From Gelatoporia subvermispora B (lineage: Eukaryota; Basidiomycota; Agaricomycetes; Polyporales; Gelatoporiaceae): a stretch of 64,000 bases of DNA. Under the pieces are notes generated by a model, which made no database searches, was not told the DNA's origin, and worked only from the letters and a program-made list of their open reading frames with translations. Positions 1 to 10,501 of the stretch are shown here, in pieces (the first letter of the stretch is position 1; the number at the start of each line of letters is the position of its first letter). The DNA is taken from assembly GCA_000320605.2 (NCBI GenBank), contig KB445802.1:611122-675121 (forward strand), written 5' to 3'. The position numbers were made by a program, and so were the translations under genes.

Positions 1-149
1 TTGAGCTGCTCGGTCTTGCACGGCACGTCGTTCAGCGCGACGTCGAGCCCGTCCGCGGCGAGCCGCAGCGCGATCGCCTCGCCGATGCCCTGTGCAGCGC
101 CGGTCACGAGCGCGACGCGCGCGGGGATGGAGGGCACGGGTGCGGGCAT
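1..149 (-). CDS. Short-chain dehydrogenase/reductase, N-terminal part (SDR-0)
   Basis: This is the 5' end of an NAD(P)-dependent SDR oxidoreductase, cut by the left window edge. The reverse strand from ATG 149 reads a short leader, then the Rossmann motif VALVTGAAQGIGEAIALRL followed by AADGLDVALND. That is the TGxxxGxG dinucleotide-binding loop and the acidic end of strand beta-2. It closely matches the four complete SDR genes at 13.5-21.3 kb (TGAAQGIG/ADDGLDIAVND), so it is a fifth paralog of an acetoin/diacetyl (butanediol) reductase-like family, lying 13 kb from the rest. The catalytic Ser-Tyr-Lys part lies outside the window. The substrate cannot be read from the sequence. The start was chosen because it gives the same short leader as its paralogs. 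Confidence 0.85.
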   Translation of the reverse strand, partial: MPAPVPSIPARVALVTGAAQGIGEAIALRLAADGLDVALNDVPCKTEQL

Positions 150-1110
150 CGCGAGCGAGGTGCGGCTGGCGAAAGAGGAGGAGGGCGAGATGGAAGTGGA
201 GGGGAAGGGAGAGTCGCTGAGGATGCTGAGGGCCGTCGAGGATGCTGACGGGGATGCTGACGGGTCTGCGTGCGAGCCGTCTGGCTTGGTCAGGTAGGAG
301 TAGTAGCCTGGTGTAAGGTACGGCGTGGCGTTGAGGTCGTACGGGTCGATATTAGAAGTGTGTGAAATTAGAGAAGAACGAGACTATCAGAGAAGAACGA
401 GGCGAGAGAAGGGCGAGGGCGAACCGTTGATGCGCGGGGGTACGAGGAAGTCGAGAAACATTTGCATGAGAAGCTATATAGCGGTGTGCGCGCGATGCGG
501 GATCTCCGAGATTGCGGGCTGGTTTGCGAGGATGTACGAGATGCAGAGATGCACGATCCGAATTCCGAGTAATCTGTTCATTGAACGTCAGCGTCACCAC
601 ATTTGAAACGCGCCGCGCTGCAGCTTGTACGTATGTCGGGTAAAGCGGCTTCGGCACGCACCTCAGTTTGTCGAGGATTGTCTCAGCGAGGGGTCGAGTA
701 TGTGAGGGCGGACACGCCCTGGCGTACGTCGTATAAATGTGGGGCTGGCTCCGCGCCGCGCCCGGCGAGGAGCACGCCGGGCGCAATGACGACGCCGCAA
801 GCACGGAGGGCAATCTGGCGGGGCGGTTGCCGGACGACGGGCATGGCGACGGGAGGCGAAAGCACGATCGACTCGTCGGGTAGGACGCGCTTGGGGCCGG
901 TAATTGAAGAAAACCCTCTAGAGCTTCGCAGGTTCGCAGACAAGTTTGAGCCTGTTTGAGCTTCCTGGCCCTGTCGTGACGCGTCGTGATGGTCGACGAG
1001 CACTCGATCCGGGCGACAAGAAGATCTTGCCGCTGCCCTCGGCTGCTCCCAAATCTCGCTAAGCTCAAGAGGGCAACGCGTCGCCTCGCGTCCCGTCTTC
1101 TTCCGTCGCG
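150..1110. other. Gene-free stretch
   Basis: I see no supportable gene here. It is the presumed promoter region of SDR-0 followed by GC-rich spacer. The open frames on both strands lack family motifs and splice structure. Confidence 0.5.
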
Positions 1111-2335
1111 CTTGAGTATCTCTGCGTTTTCGAGAACGCGGACGCAGGTGGACGCGTCTCGTTGCGCGACGCAGCAGACGGGGCGTCGCGTTCTCTTTGT
1201 GAGTCGCCGCCCTGCGAGTCATTGCGGGGCGCGGTGCCGTCGGCCTCGTGCAGCACGACTGAGATGCCGACGCCGCGCTGTGCTCATCTTTAGTCAATGC
1301 GCACGCTGCCTTTTGTTTCGGACATGTCTTCTGGGGCGCACGAGGCGCGGGACACGCCCTGTTTTGATGCTGTGGGAAACGAACGGCCTTACAGCGCGCG
1401 CAGTCGTCCGTACTTGACCAATCGCGGCGAACGATGGCCCGGGATGAGATGGGCGTGGGCTGCGGGGGCGGCGATGGCTGTACTGTGCCATTTCGACTTT
1501 TCAGCGGATTTCATATCGATAGGCGAGTATGCTCGGGAAAATGCACATAGGCAGATCACATTTTCGAGGACCACACCCATGCCGAGCGCGCGAGATTCTC
1601 ATGGGTGAGGCCTCAGAGAGGCTTAGTGCTCGTAGTGTGCAGTGAAAATCGTGGAAGCTCCCAGTGGTGTCTGGAGATGAATTTACTTAGCACTTTGGGG
1701 TGTGCGATACATAGGAGACTGCTACAGTATCTTGTGGACATTGAGACGGTAGATTTAGGGCTTATGAGGTTGACCCGCTCACTGAGAGGGCCTCTTTCTA
1801 AAACAATGCGTAGGTCATCAATTCCATCAAAGCAGAGAGCTTCCAGTAGACTCTCCTTCGTTAGTTATGTGACCTCTAGCACTATCCCAACGATTCCAGT
1901 CGTTACGCATTGACCTCAACTTGCTCGTCGAGGTTTAGGAAGGCCTCACGATACTCTCAGCCTAACGGGTGCGCCGTCATGCCGCCAGATTGTAGCTAGA
2001 TGCCTGAACTCCGCCAAAATCCGCCATGCATGGTTTTCTGAGTATACTTGCCTATCGTTACGACACCAGCCGTAGATTCAGGCACAAGTGGTCCGGAAAG
2101 GCATTTCGCGTTAGTTTTTACGGGTACTGAAGTGCAGGAATTTAAGCTGAAAGCCACTGCTGCAATTTCCATGATATTCCCGAGAACTTGTGAAGGAGCT
2201 CTGGAGCAATCGAAGGCCCAAGGAGGTGTGATTGAACTTAAGGTCGAAATGGTACAGTAGTAGTGCGATGACCCGCAGGGGCCTCAAGCATCAGACACGC
2301 ACCGACCGGTCTAGGCGCGCTCGGTGCTTGTGGCG
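1111..2335 (+). repeat. Diverged 0.4 kb duplicated sequence, copy 1 (interrupted)
   Basis: Positions 1111-1478 and 2265-2335 together correspond to 5210-5640. Shared stretches include ATCTCTGCGTTTTCG/ATCTGCGTTTTCG, GTGGACGCGTCTCG, CTGCGAGTCATT, CCGTCGGCCTCGTGCAG and TCATCTTTAGTCAATGCG. The homology breaks exactly where the element at 1479-2264 sits and resumes after it (GCCTC[A/G]AGCATCAGACACGC). The copies lie in the same orientation and differ by many substitutions and small indels, so the duplication is old. No coding function is evident. Confidence 0.85.
1479..2264. mobile_element. 786 bp non-autonomous DNA transposon, hAT-like
   Basis: The ends carry imperfect terminal inverted repeats: TACTGTGCCATTTCGACTTT near the left end and, on the reverse strand, TACTGTACCATTTCGACCTT near the right end (18 of 20 match). 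Flanking these is an 8 bp direct repeat with one mismatch, GCGATGGC at 1471-1478 and GCGATGAC at 2265-2272. The related sequence at 5210-5640 has an uninterrupted single copy of this site, which acts as a natural empty site. An 8 bp duplication fits the hAT superfamily. The outermost 2-5 bases beyond the inverted repeats are asymmetric, so the exact tips are uncertain. No transposase is encoded, so this is a MITE-like passenger. Confidence 0.75.
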
Positions 2336-2699
2336 TAGCTCACAATCCCAGATGACTATCGCGGCTTGCCTAGAGAGGCCACGAGTGGAAGATGGTGGTT
2401 GCTACCCAAGAGCCAGATTTTATGAAGTCAAAGCATGTTGAAGTCAGTCGTCAAGTGAGGTCATAGGGCGTCTGACAAATTCAAGGTACTTATGTACATA
2501 TTCCCGTTTGAGCTTATCGTCCCCTTGCTTGACAAGGGTTCTGTCCGACCGAGAATTGAAGCCCACTTTCGTCTCACCGTTTGTATTTGTTTGGCCTTAT
2601 CACGTGCTAGCGCGCACACGCACACTACAAGCACGCGCAAACACAATCCCTTTTATTTCCTTTTATATCATACAAACCCCATACATACAACAATACATC

Positions 2700-3150
2700 A
2701 AGAATTCCCGGTCTGAATATAATCGTGACCCATTTCTCTCCACCATACCTCCGTCGCGGTATTCAAAGCTTCTAATCGATCATCATGGACTATGTGACGC
2801 CATGAAAAGCTCTTCGTCGAAGTCTCGTAGGAGCCGGATTGTCGCTCTTCCTGAACTTCGGGACACAGCAACGTAGAAGTTGAATAGACCAAGGCCACCT
2901 GTCGGTGGTGTCGCGATGTCGACTAGCACATAAGGGATTGTTTGGCCCTGAGCACGATAATCCGTGAAAGCGTACGCTGCTGTCATGGGAAATTGACGCC
3001 TGCGGCCGGTTCGCGAATATGTTCCTGCTTGCGTGGACCGTAATTTGGAACGACCATGTCGCAACGTCAACCGAATGACAGAATCTTCCAGGCCCTTTAG
3101 TGCTTGCGGGGATAGAATATACCACTGCGGTCGTCATTATGCTGTCATAA
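2700..3150 (-). pseudogene. Helitron/PIF1-like helicase C-terminal remnant
   Basis: The reverse strand encodes the characteristic tail of basidiomycete Helitron-type PIF1 helicases: FPMTAAYAFTDYRAQGQTI, then YVAVSRSSGRATIRLLRDFD (about 2790-2990). This contains the SF1 motif V/VI region (TDYRAQGQT and VAVSR). A downstream segment ending in EALNTATEVWWREMGHD lies in a different frame (about 2700-2790), and the upstream part also changes frame near 3000. The reading frame is therefore broken at least twice, and the rest of the RepHel protein is absent. It is a dead fragment of a rolling-circle transposon, not an active gene. Confidence 0.85.
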
Positions 3151-3490
3151 ATTATACAGAAAAATATGCTTTGAATGAGAAAGTCGAACGTGTGCAACAG
3201 GGCAAGCAAGGGTTCTGCCGTCAAGAGGCGGCAATTCACCGAGTACAATATTTGGGTAGCGAACCGTAGCAGTAACGAAATCCAAACGTCTTTCCCACGT
3301 GCCTTCGGCCAAAATATGACCGGAATCTGGCCGTTATACGGTTTACGGATGAACTGCTGGAGGTTCCAGCATATGGGCGAGATGTGGGGGTCATATGGCC
3401 CGACATATGGGATGCTGGCGACACTCCAGGAGGGCGTCGCCTGGCGTTTATTGCGGTGACCTCGGGCTCATCACGTCTCCTGGCGGACGC

Positions 3491-4829
3491 ATGGGTCGCC
3501 TTTCAGGCCGTCTTTTCGTCGGCTGTACCACTGCTCTCATCTGCTTCATCTCGTACTCGCCGCAGATATTCGTCGTCTGGCCATGGTACGGCTCCGAGCT
3601 CTCGACCGAGCTGCTATCTCTGATTATCCCCTTCAAGTACGGTCACTATCTTGTTCCCCGCGCACAATGAGGCTGAGATACTTCTAGCATACTCGTTGGG
3701 ATGCTGTTGTGGAACTACTGCTTGTCTGTAGTGACAGACCCAGGGCGCATTCCACCATCATGGGTACGCCTCGCATGCCGCCATAATAGCAATTCGGCTA
3801 CCTTACTCAACCGATTTCTGCATACCCCCAGGAACCCGACCTCCAAGACCAGGATGGCTATGAAGTGAAGAGGCTCACTAGTGAACCGCGATATTGTAGG
3901 ACTTGTGAATCTTACAAGCCTCCCCGGGCACACCACTGCTGGCAATGTAAACGGTGAGTCGAAGTCCCAGTCGAATCAGTATCTCACTGAACTTCGGTAT
4001 GTTGTAGTTGTGTCCTGCGCATGGGTCGGTGACGACTCTCCGCTTCCCTTGCTCGAGGTTCACCAATGCAGCAGGGTACAGGTCACCATTGTTCCTGTAT
4101 TAACAACTGCATCGGGCACTTCAATTACGGCCATTTCATCCGGTTCCTCTTCTATGTGGACCTAGCTTGCGTCTACCACTTCGCGATGCTCACGCGACGG
4201 GTGTACGTAGCTACACACGGGCGCCATCGGGTACGTGCCCCACGGTGTAGGAGCGTTGTTGTTGATTCGGATACGTGTCAGGACTTCCTGAGCGGCAAGG
4301 AACTCGTCTTCGTCGTTTTGAATTACGTGACATGTATTCCGGTGCTTCTGGTTGTCGGCGGGCTCAGGTATATGCCTGTTTCTCGACTTGAGGTCCGTCC
4401 TGACCATGAGTGCAGCTTGTATCATTTCCGTGACCTCCTGAACAATACCACCACGATCGAAAGATGGGAAAAGAATCAAGTAGCAATATTGATAAGACAT
4501 GGGAGAATACGCGAGGTGAGCATCTCAACATTCGAGTGAGACCTTGACCCCGATGCACATTCGTTTTGAAGGTCAAGTTCCCCTATGTACGCTTTAATGG
4601 GATTCTCTACACATCTCACGACATTGAAACTGTTTCGACTTAGAATCTCGGCATGAAGCGCAATATCATGTCCGTACTAGGCAACAATCCTCTTTACTGG
4701 TGTTGGCCGGCAGTCCCGCCAGGTACTGGCCTAAAATACCAGATTGTCGTAGCAGATGGTGAGTGGTCTCAGCTTGAAACTCGGCGCAACACTTGCCGGA
4801 TGGGGTTTCCTGCCTGCTCGAAATGCTGA
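3491..4829 (+). CDS. PFA4-like: PFA4-type DHHC protein acyltransferase with GHHC core
   Basis: This belongs to the membrane palmitoyltransferase family that S-acylates cysteines of ER/Golgi clients. Nine exons (3491-3636, 3688-3763, 3832-3953, 4008-4024, 4082-4230, 4282-4367, 4416-4515, 4572-4586, 4644-4829) give an unbroken 298-residue protein with GT-AG introns throughout. The start is [12 protein letters not shown] with two hydrophobic segments and [10 protein letters not shown]. The cysteine-rich domain is CRTC...[18 protein letters not shown], followed by further membrane segments ([20 protein letters not shown]) and [10 protein letters not shown]. The catalytic core normally reads DHHCPW; here it reads GHHCSC. 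The nucleophilic Cys and both His remain, but the Asp and Trp are lost. The C-terminus is shorter than in most PFA4 proteins. It is either a decaying paralog or a variant enzyme. Confidence 0.8.
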
Positions 4830-5209
4830 CGGAATCTGCAGATCCGGATGAGTTCCTGCTGCACCTCTTGCACACCGCGCGCGACAGAAGTGGCGTCGAT
4901 GACGAGAGCAGGAGTAGGGTATTCTCTGCGCATTCCAATCGACGCCACGGCTACCGCGATAACGTCGGGGCGCCAGTGCAGTGGGGCGCAGGATGGTCCC
5001 GTCAACCTACGTTGGTCGGAGGTGGAGATTCAGCTCCGATGCCCGCTGAATGGTTAAATATGGTCTCCATGAGCAGCCGCGCGTAAATGGGTCAGTCGAG
5101 CACTCAAAGCGCAGGTTATAGCCTCACGACTCACAAACTCATAGAGGCAGGGGCCAGCTCTACATCGATATGTATACAACTCGCGCCTTGCATCGCCCGA
5201 TCCCGCTCA
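4830..5209. other. Gene-free stretch after the DHHC gene
   Basis: This holds the 3' flank of the DHHC gene up to the second copy of the 0.4 kb repeat. An open frame at 4793-5086 shows no family motif. Confidence 0.4.
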
Positions 5210-5640
5210 CCTTCATCGCCTTTGAGCATCTGCGTTTTCGACAGCCCGGGTGGACGCGTCTCGCTGCGCAGTATAGCAGGTGGGGGGTCGCGTTCAGCCC
5301 CTCTCCATTCCTATCGGCCTGCGAGTCATTACGGTTGCGCGCGATACCGTCGGCCTCGTGCAGTTCGACTCAGATACCGACGCCGCGCTGTGTTCATCTT
5401 TAGTCAATGCGCCCGCCGCCTTTTGTTTCGAACACGACTTCTGGGGCGCACCCCGCGCCTCGTGCGCCCTGTTGTGATGCTGTGGGAAATGAGCGGCCTA
5501 ACGCAGGCAGTGCGTGGCCAATCGCGGCGAACAATGGCCTGGCATGGTATGGACGTGTGCTGCGGGGTCGGCGATGGCCTGCAATGGCCTCGAGCATCAG
5601 ACACGCGCCGCACCAGTGCTCGCTGCCTGCACACCGCGCC
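5210..5640 (+). repeat. Diverged 0.4 kb duplicated sequence, copy 2 (uninterrupted)
   Basis: This is the partner of 1111-1478 plus 2265-2335, in the same orientation. It keeps the intact target site GCGATGGCCTGCAATGGCC near 5567, which shows what copy 1 looked like before insertion of the 786 bp element. An open frame of 245 codons (5087-5824) runs across it but has no recognisable domain and is not preserved in copy 1. Confidence 0.85.
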
Positions 5641-5843
5641 GAGCGGCAGGCCATTTCCAGCCAATCAGCGCGCGGCGGAGGCTGATAATGCGGGCGCCTG
5701 CCCTCAGACGCTCTCACGGCACCGGGTAACCATGCAATCGGTAGCCATGTCCTCCCAAACTGGGCGGCGCGCACGCCGCCCCTCGTCCGAATCAGGACTG
5801 CAGCGACGGGCCCGAGGGCGGTGACTCAGCGGGTATCGCCGAG

Positions 5844-5849
5844 TATATA
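5844..5849 (+). promoter_or_regulatory. TATA-like box upstream of the Hsp20 gene
   Basis: TATATA within GAGTATATAGTCC lies about 125 bp before the Hsp20 ATG at 5973. A single stress-response-like CCCCT (reverse AGGGG) lies upstream near 5780. I did not find a convincing array of heat shock elements. Confidence 0.4.
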
Positions 5850-5972
5850 GTCCGGCGAGCATGGGTGCCAGCGAGCACCTCCCTTTTCATCTCTTCCCAA
5901 ATGGCCACGTCCCGCCGTCACATTCCCGCAAAAGCTTAGCTTAGAAAATATACTCTCGTGTGCGAATTCGCG

Positions 5973-7688
5973 ATGTCAAACCAGTTTCAGCAGAATTTTG
6001 TAGACTACTCAAACCCTACGACGCCCCGTGTCTACACGACGACATGGGACGCCGAGCCAATACACCAGCAGCAGCTGCACGAGCAGATCCCGACACCGAC
6101 TTTGCCGCAACACCCACTACAAGAGCTCCAGCATCAACTACCGTCGCCTTTGGATGAGCATGGCTTTCGTCTCCCGCAGCTTGACCAGCACCAGCAACAC
6201 CAGCCGTATCAGCACGTTCCGTCTTATGCCCCTCCGCACGCGCACGCGTTCCCCACGCCCGCGTTGCAGCCGCCCGGGCGCGCGCACATAGGCATGCCCG
6301 CGGCGCCGCAGGGCGTGCCCTCGCACTTCCGTTTTGATAACACCACGCAGGAGGACTTTGCCAGCACGCACGCGAGCGCGGTTGCTCGCGACGAGCGCCG
6401 GGTGGAGCGCCGCCGTGGACGCGCCGCGACGAGCGCGAGTGCGAGTGCGAGTCCCGGCGCCCAGACTCACCCCGTGTCTGCCAGCGCGCGGGTGCGCGCG
6501 CACCCGTATCAACGCCCCCAGTCCGTGCAGGCGGGCGCGCGGCCCCGCCCCGCCGCCAGTGTGAGAACGCGCCGCACGAGTGAGATGCACGAGGCGCCCC
6601 GCGCCCCAGAGGCGGATGCTACTATGGCCGCGACGCGCGAGGGTCCCCGCACTATGTGGGCGGGTGCTGCTATGACCGCGAGCGCAGGGGCAAGTGCGGG
6701 CGCGGCGCGCGCCAGTGGACTGCAGGGGCTGCAGGGCGCGCAGGGTGTGTCGAGTGGGTTGACGGTGGGCTGCCCCGCCGCGGGCACGTGGAGCACGCGT
6801 GTGTTCAGTGAGCTTGCCGGCGCCGGGGTGGGCGCAGGCAGTGTCGGCCCAGGCGCGGGCGAAGGTGTAGGTGCAGAGGTGCCGGGGCGTGGTACGCCTG
6901 CGGCTGCGAGGTACGCCGTCGGACGTGTCTGCGCTGTGATCCCTTCAGACGTTCGTTTCTCTTCGGTGTCCGTGAGCAGCCCGACAAGTGCGGGCCCGCC
7001 GGGGTCCGCGCACGCTTCCCCTCAAGCAGGGACAGGAGCAGAAGCCCAAGTGCAACCGCAACAGCAAGAGCAGGAACACGCACAACTCGGGTCCGACGGG
7101 CACTCGACACCGCAGACCCCGACGCAGGCCATCCCGCAAGACGTCTCGCGCCAACCTCAGCCTCAGCCGCAAGCACAGGCACAAGCCCAGCCGCGGCACT
7201 TCACGCTGCGCGCGGACACGCTGTACGACCCCATCGCGGGCATGTTCGTCGCCGCGCTCGACCTCCCGGGTGTGCGCCGTGCGGACGTGCGGCTCTCGCT
7301 GCGGCGCTGCCCACTGACCCGCGCGCGTGTGCTCGTCGTCGCGGGCGTCCGGCGGCCCACCATCCCCGCGCAGCGGCACGCGACGCGCGAGTGCAAGTAC
7401 GGCGAGTGCATGCGCGCGCTGCTCGTCCCGCCCCACACGCAGGTGAGTCGCCCGCTGTTCCGCCGCGCGGCGCGCTGACTGGGCCCGTGCTGGGGTGCTT
7501 TTGCTTTGCTTTGTGCGCGTGTGGTCTGCGGTGCGTGGTTTGTGTGGGCGTTGCGGGTGGCTGCGTTTGGTGCGCGGTGCAAGCCCGCCGATGTGCGCGC
7601 GACGCTCGAGAACGGCGTCCTGACCGTGTGCATCGCGGCGGCGGTCGAGACGGAGATGGACCCGCCCGTGCAAGTGCTCCTGCAGTGA
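5973..7688 (+). CDS. Small heat shock protein (Hsp20/alpha-crystallin) with long low-complexity N-terminus
   Basis: This is an ATP-independent chaperone of the sHSP family. Two exons (5973-7442 and 7584-7688) encode 524 residues. Residues about 1-430 are low complexity: Gln/His-rich first, then Ala/Gly/Arg and Gln/Pro runs, with no domain I recognise. The alpha-crystallin domain follows at the C-terminus: HFTLRADTLYDP, AALDLPGVRRADVRL, then the G-x-x-R-like VVAGVRRP and ECKYGECMRALLVPPHTQ. The intron falls here, and exon 2 supplies PADVRATLENGVLTVCIA. The exon join restores the usual sHSP order (PPxT-xPxxVxAxLENGVLTV). Typical fungal sHSPs are 150-250 residues, so the N-terminal extension is unusually large. 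The ATG at 5973 is the first in frame; upstream in-frame codons are GTG. Confidence 0.85.
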
Positions 7689-8480
7689 CTTGTGAGTGGA
7701 TGATGAGAGCTGCTGGGCCGCATCGTCAGCACGCTGTGGACAAACGAGACGCTGATAGACTTGCATTTTTAGATGAAGACAATGTCCCGACATACCCAAC
7801 ATCGACGAGGACACAGGACCCAGGCCGACGATCGAAGATTGAAGACGCCCGCGTTCGCTCTGCCCAAGACACAAAAACTTTGTCCGCTCAAGGAACCCTC
7901 TCTCATTTCTCCCCCCGCATTCGCATTTGGATTTCGCTCGCTTTCCCCCTCATTTTCTTTGAATCGCTGCGCATCGCTTTGTTCATCTCGCACTGTCTCC
8001 GTTAATCGTTACCCATCCCGCACCCGTTCTCAAACTGTTTCCGTGCTCGTCCCGCTTGCAAAATGTATCCTATAGTCTTGCCTGCTCCTGCTCTTGCTCT
8101 CGATGCTCATAGCCTAATCACCCACCCCAGTCCCATGCCCAACGACTCGCTGACGACACTCACTCGCCACTCATATATCGTAGAAAGAGCCTAGAGATTT
8201 CGTATATCGTGCATAGCATACATCGCGTATGGACTGATCTAGTGTAGTGTGCGCCCCGGTATTTATGTAGCACAGCCCGCCGCTTGGAATTTCTTGGATT
8301 CGTGATCAGTTGGAAATTGTTCGAAAGGTTGGCCTGAGAGACCGACACTGCCCAGCCCCGGCCACCGTTTGGTTGAAGGACGCCTCGGGTCTCGGCCTCA
8401 GGCAAAGAGGCTCGTTTTTGTGGCAAGTAGGTTCTGGCTAGCGCCGCCAGCGGAATGCAGATTCCCTGGCACCCTTAGCG
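7689..8480. other. Hsp20 3' flank and spacer
   Basis: This is a pyrimidine-rich 3' region of the Hsp20 gene (about 7800-8110) followed by AT-richer spacer. I see no coding gene. Confidence 0.4.
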
Positions 8481-9560
8481 CAGTGAGGCAATAGAGAGGC
8501 ACACTGTCGAAGATCGAACAGCGCAGCGGAGCGTTGCGTGAGAGAAGGCCAATCGGCCAGGAACGCAGTGTACCAGGCGAGGCTCTACAAGGATCTTGGG
8601 GGTCGTCGTATAAGGTTCCGGAGGCTGCAGATGGTGCGATGTTTCGTTGAGGTAATTAAGAAAGTATCGAACCGAGAACAGAACATCCCACGGAACAAGG
8701 GGCGGTCAGAGTGACGATTTTACGGGCGATTCTGGGGCCTGGCTTCTTAAAAAGCCACTTCCCGAACACGAGTATTTGCACCTCTGACGCCGTGAGGCAA
8801 AGCGAGCGGTGGTATCGAAGACAGAACAATATTGCCGAGCAATGCGTGCAAGCACACCGGGAGATCCAAAGGCGGGGCTCTAGACGACCCCTCGACAGAT
8901 CTCGTGCATCGTCATATAAGGTTCCAGAGGCTGAAACTAATATGACGCTCTTCTGAGGTAATTTGAGGGCAGAGGACCATGGAGCATCTTCGAATAAGCA
9001 ACGAAGGCTGCGTCGAAATTGCCACGATTGGGCCTTCTCTTTCGTAGAACACCCTGAGTCAAAACCGCCAGGGACGGGCCTGCTGGACGTTTCGCCAACA
9101 TGCTGTTAGCGAGCTCGCAGCATCCGCTACTCGTGATTGTAACCACATCATTCGATGATCGACGTCTTGTAGTATCAGCGCCCTGAACACAGGGTCACAG
9201 CAAGCGGGTCAGCAACCCGGGCAGAGGACGCGCTGTGGCAGCCCAAAGTCTGATGACGGCGAAGAGTTGATTTCCCCTTCCTCAGACAACACCCTGGAAA
9301 GATCTCGAACATCGTTGTATAAGGTTCCGGGTGCTGTAGATGATATGACACTCCTTTGAGGTGATCGAGACAGTATCGAACCGAGAGCAGAGCACCCCCT
9401 AGAATATCTTTGAGTAACGAATGAACACTGCATCCAAATTGCCACGACCGGGTCTTCTCCTTCGTGAACCGCGCTGATAACCAAATTCGCCGCCAGGCAA
9501 CCCAGGGACGAGCCGGCAGGACCTTCACGCCCGCCAAATCACTGCTAGCGAGCCGCAGTA
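8481..9560 (+). repeat. Three diverged tandem repeats of roughly 0.3-0.4 kb
   Basis: Three direct units share the anchor TATAAGGTTCC[G/A]G[A/T]GGCTG at about 8609, 8914 and 9318. A shared downstream block reads roughly GAGGTAATTGAGACAGTATCGAACCGAGA-CAGAGCACC. A further shared block around GAAATTGCCACGA[T/C][T/C]GGG[C/T]CTTCTC appears in units 2 and 3 (about 9014 and 9437). Spacing is about 305 and 405 bp. The units are old and carry indels. No open frame is conserved among them, so they look like non-coding tandem duplication or a degenerate element. Confidence 0.75.
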
Positions 9561-10501
9561 CCCACCACATTGGCGAAGGTTCGAAGGCGGCACGTCCACT
9601 TCGCGAAGCAGCCATCGCAGATCCCACACTCCCCCAGCCGCGTGCGCGATCTTGAGAGCACGCACCTCATATGGGGAAGCCCGCGGGACACCCACGTCCA
9701 AAACAGGTCATCTTTTGATAAGCAATGCAGGTAAGCCTGTTCGATGCCAGCGCGGGATCTGTGTATTTGTCGGGCGAGGGACAACCGAATAGACGGCCGA
9801 TAGCTGTGAGGAGTCAGCAGGCGCGCTGGAGGAGAGACGATCAGCGCAGTGGGCCGAGGAAGCGATGCATGGCGCAAGCTCGGCGCAGTGTTGGGCAAGG
9901 AACTGAATGACCAGGATGCAGGCTGATGAAGGCGTCAGGCCGCACTGTGAGGATGGTCCGCCCGGGCAGGTGACTCTGAGAACAAGAGGGCCTGTAATGA
10001 TGATGCAATAGCGGGCGCTGCGCGAGGGAATAGGCTTTCCTGGCATTTCTCGAGACATACACGGCCGTGGATATGTCAGATGTTCGGTCGTGACCATGTG
10101 GGAGCATCTCCGGTCAAGGGGTGGTTGGGCAGGTCACAACGCGAGCGAGGCCAGGAGGAGCTGGAGTTGGAGGAGATGTGGCGGAGCGCGCAGGCGTTAG
10201 CGCAACTTGGAGTTGCAGTGCAACTTGTAACAAGCGATCGTGCATCACCCGAGAAACTCGGATAAGCCCCAGAATGACCAGAAACACGCAGAGCATCAGG
10301 GTTCATCTCCTCTGTCACCTGCATCTGGATGTTCATCTGTGAACAGAGAACGCGTCTTCCCCGTCCCGTGCGCTTGTCCGAGCCCCTCTTCTTCAAGACC
10401 CGCGCGCGGCTCCATCAACTCGTCTTGATCCATGTCCGCGCACTAGTGTTTAAATAGTCGCTGTTCGCACCGCAGGCTCTCCCATCTTTATCACGACTTC
10501 C
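9561..10501. other. Gene-free stretch before the CYP53-like P450
   Basis: I see no supportable gene here. A TTTAAATAG stretch near 10449 lies about 50 bp before the P450 start and may serve as its TATA-like element. Confidence 0.4.

Noticed and set aside
352..1068. Open frame of 238 codons on the reverse strand
   Set aside because: Arg/Ser-rich GC-driven composition, no domain, overlaps other frames of similar length, no splice support.
5087..5824. Open frame of 245 codons across repeat copy 2
   Set aside because: The frame is not kept in copy 1 of the same repeat, and no motif is present.
6945..7874. Open frame of 309 codons antisense to the Hsp20 gene
   Set aside because: It is a shadow of the GC-rich low-complexity coding strand; Arg/His-rich and without a domain.
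8481..9560. Tandem repeats considered as a multi-copy gene family
   Set aside because: No open frame is conserved among the three units.
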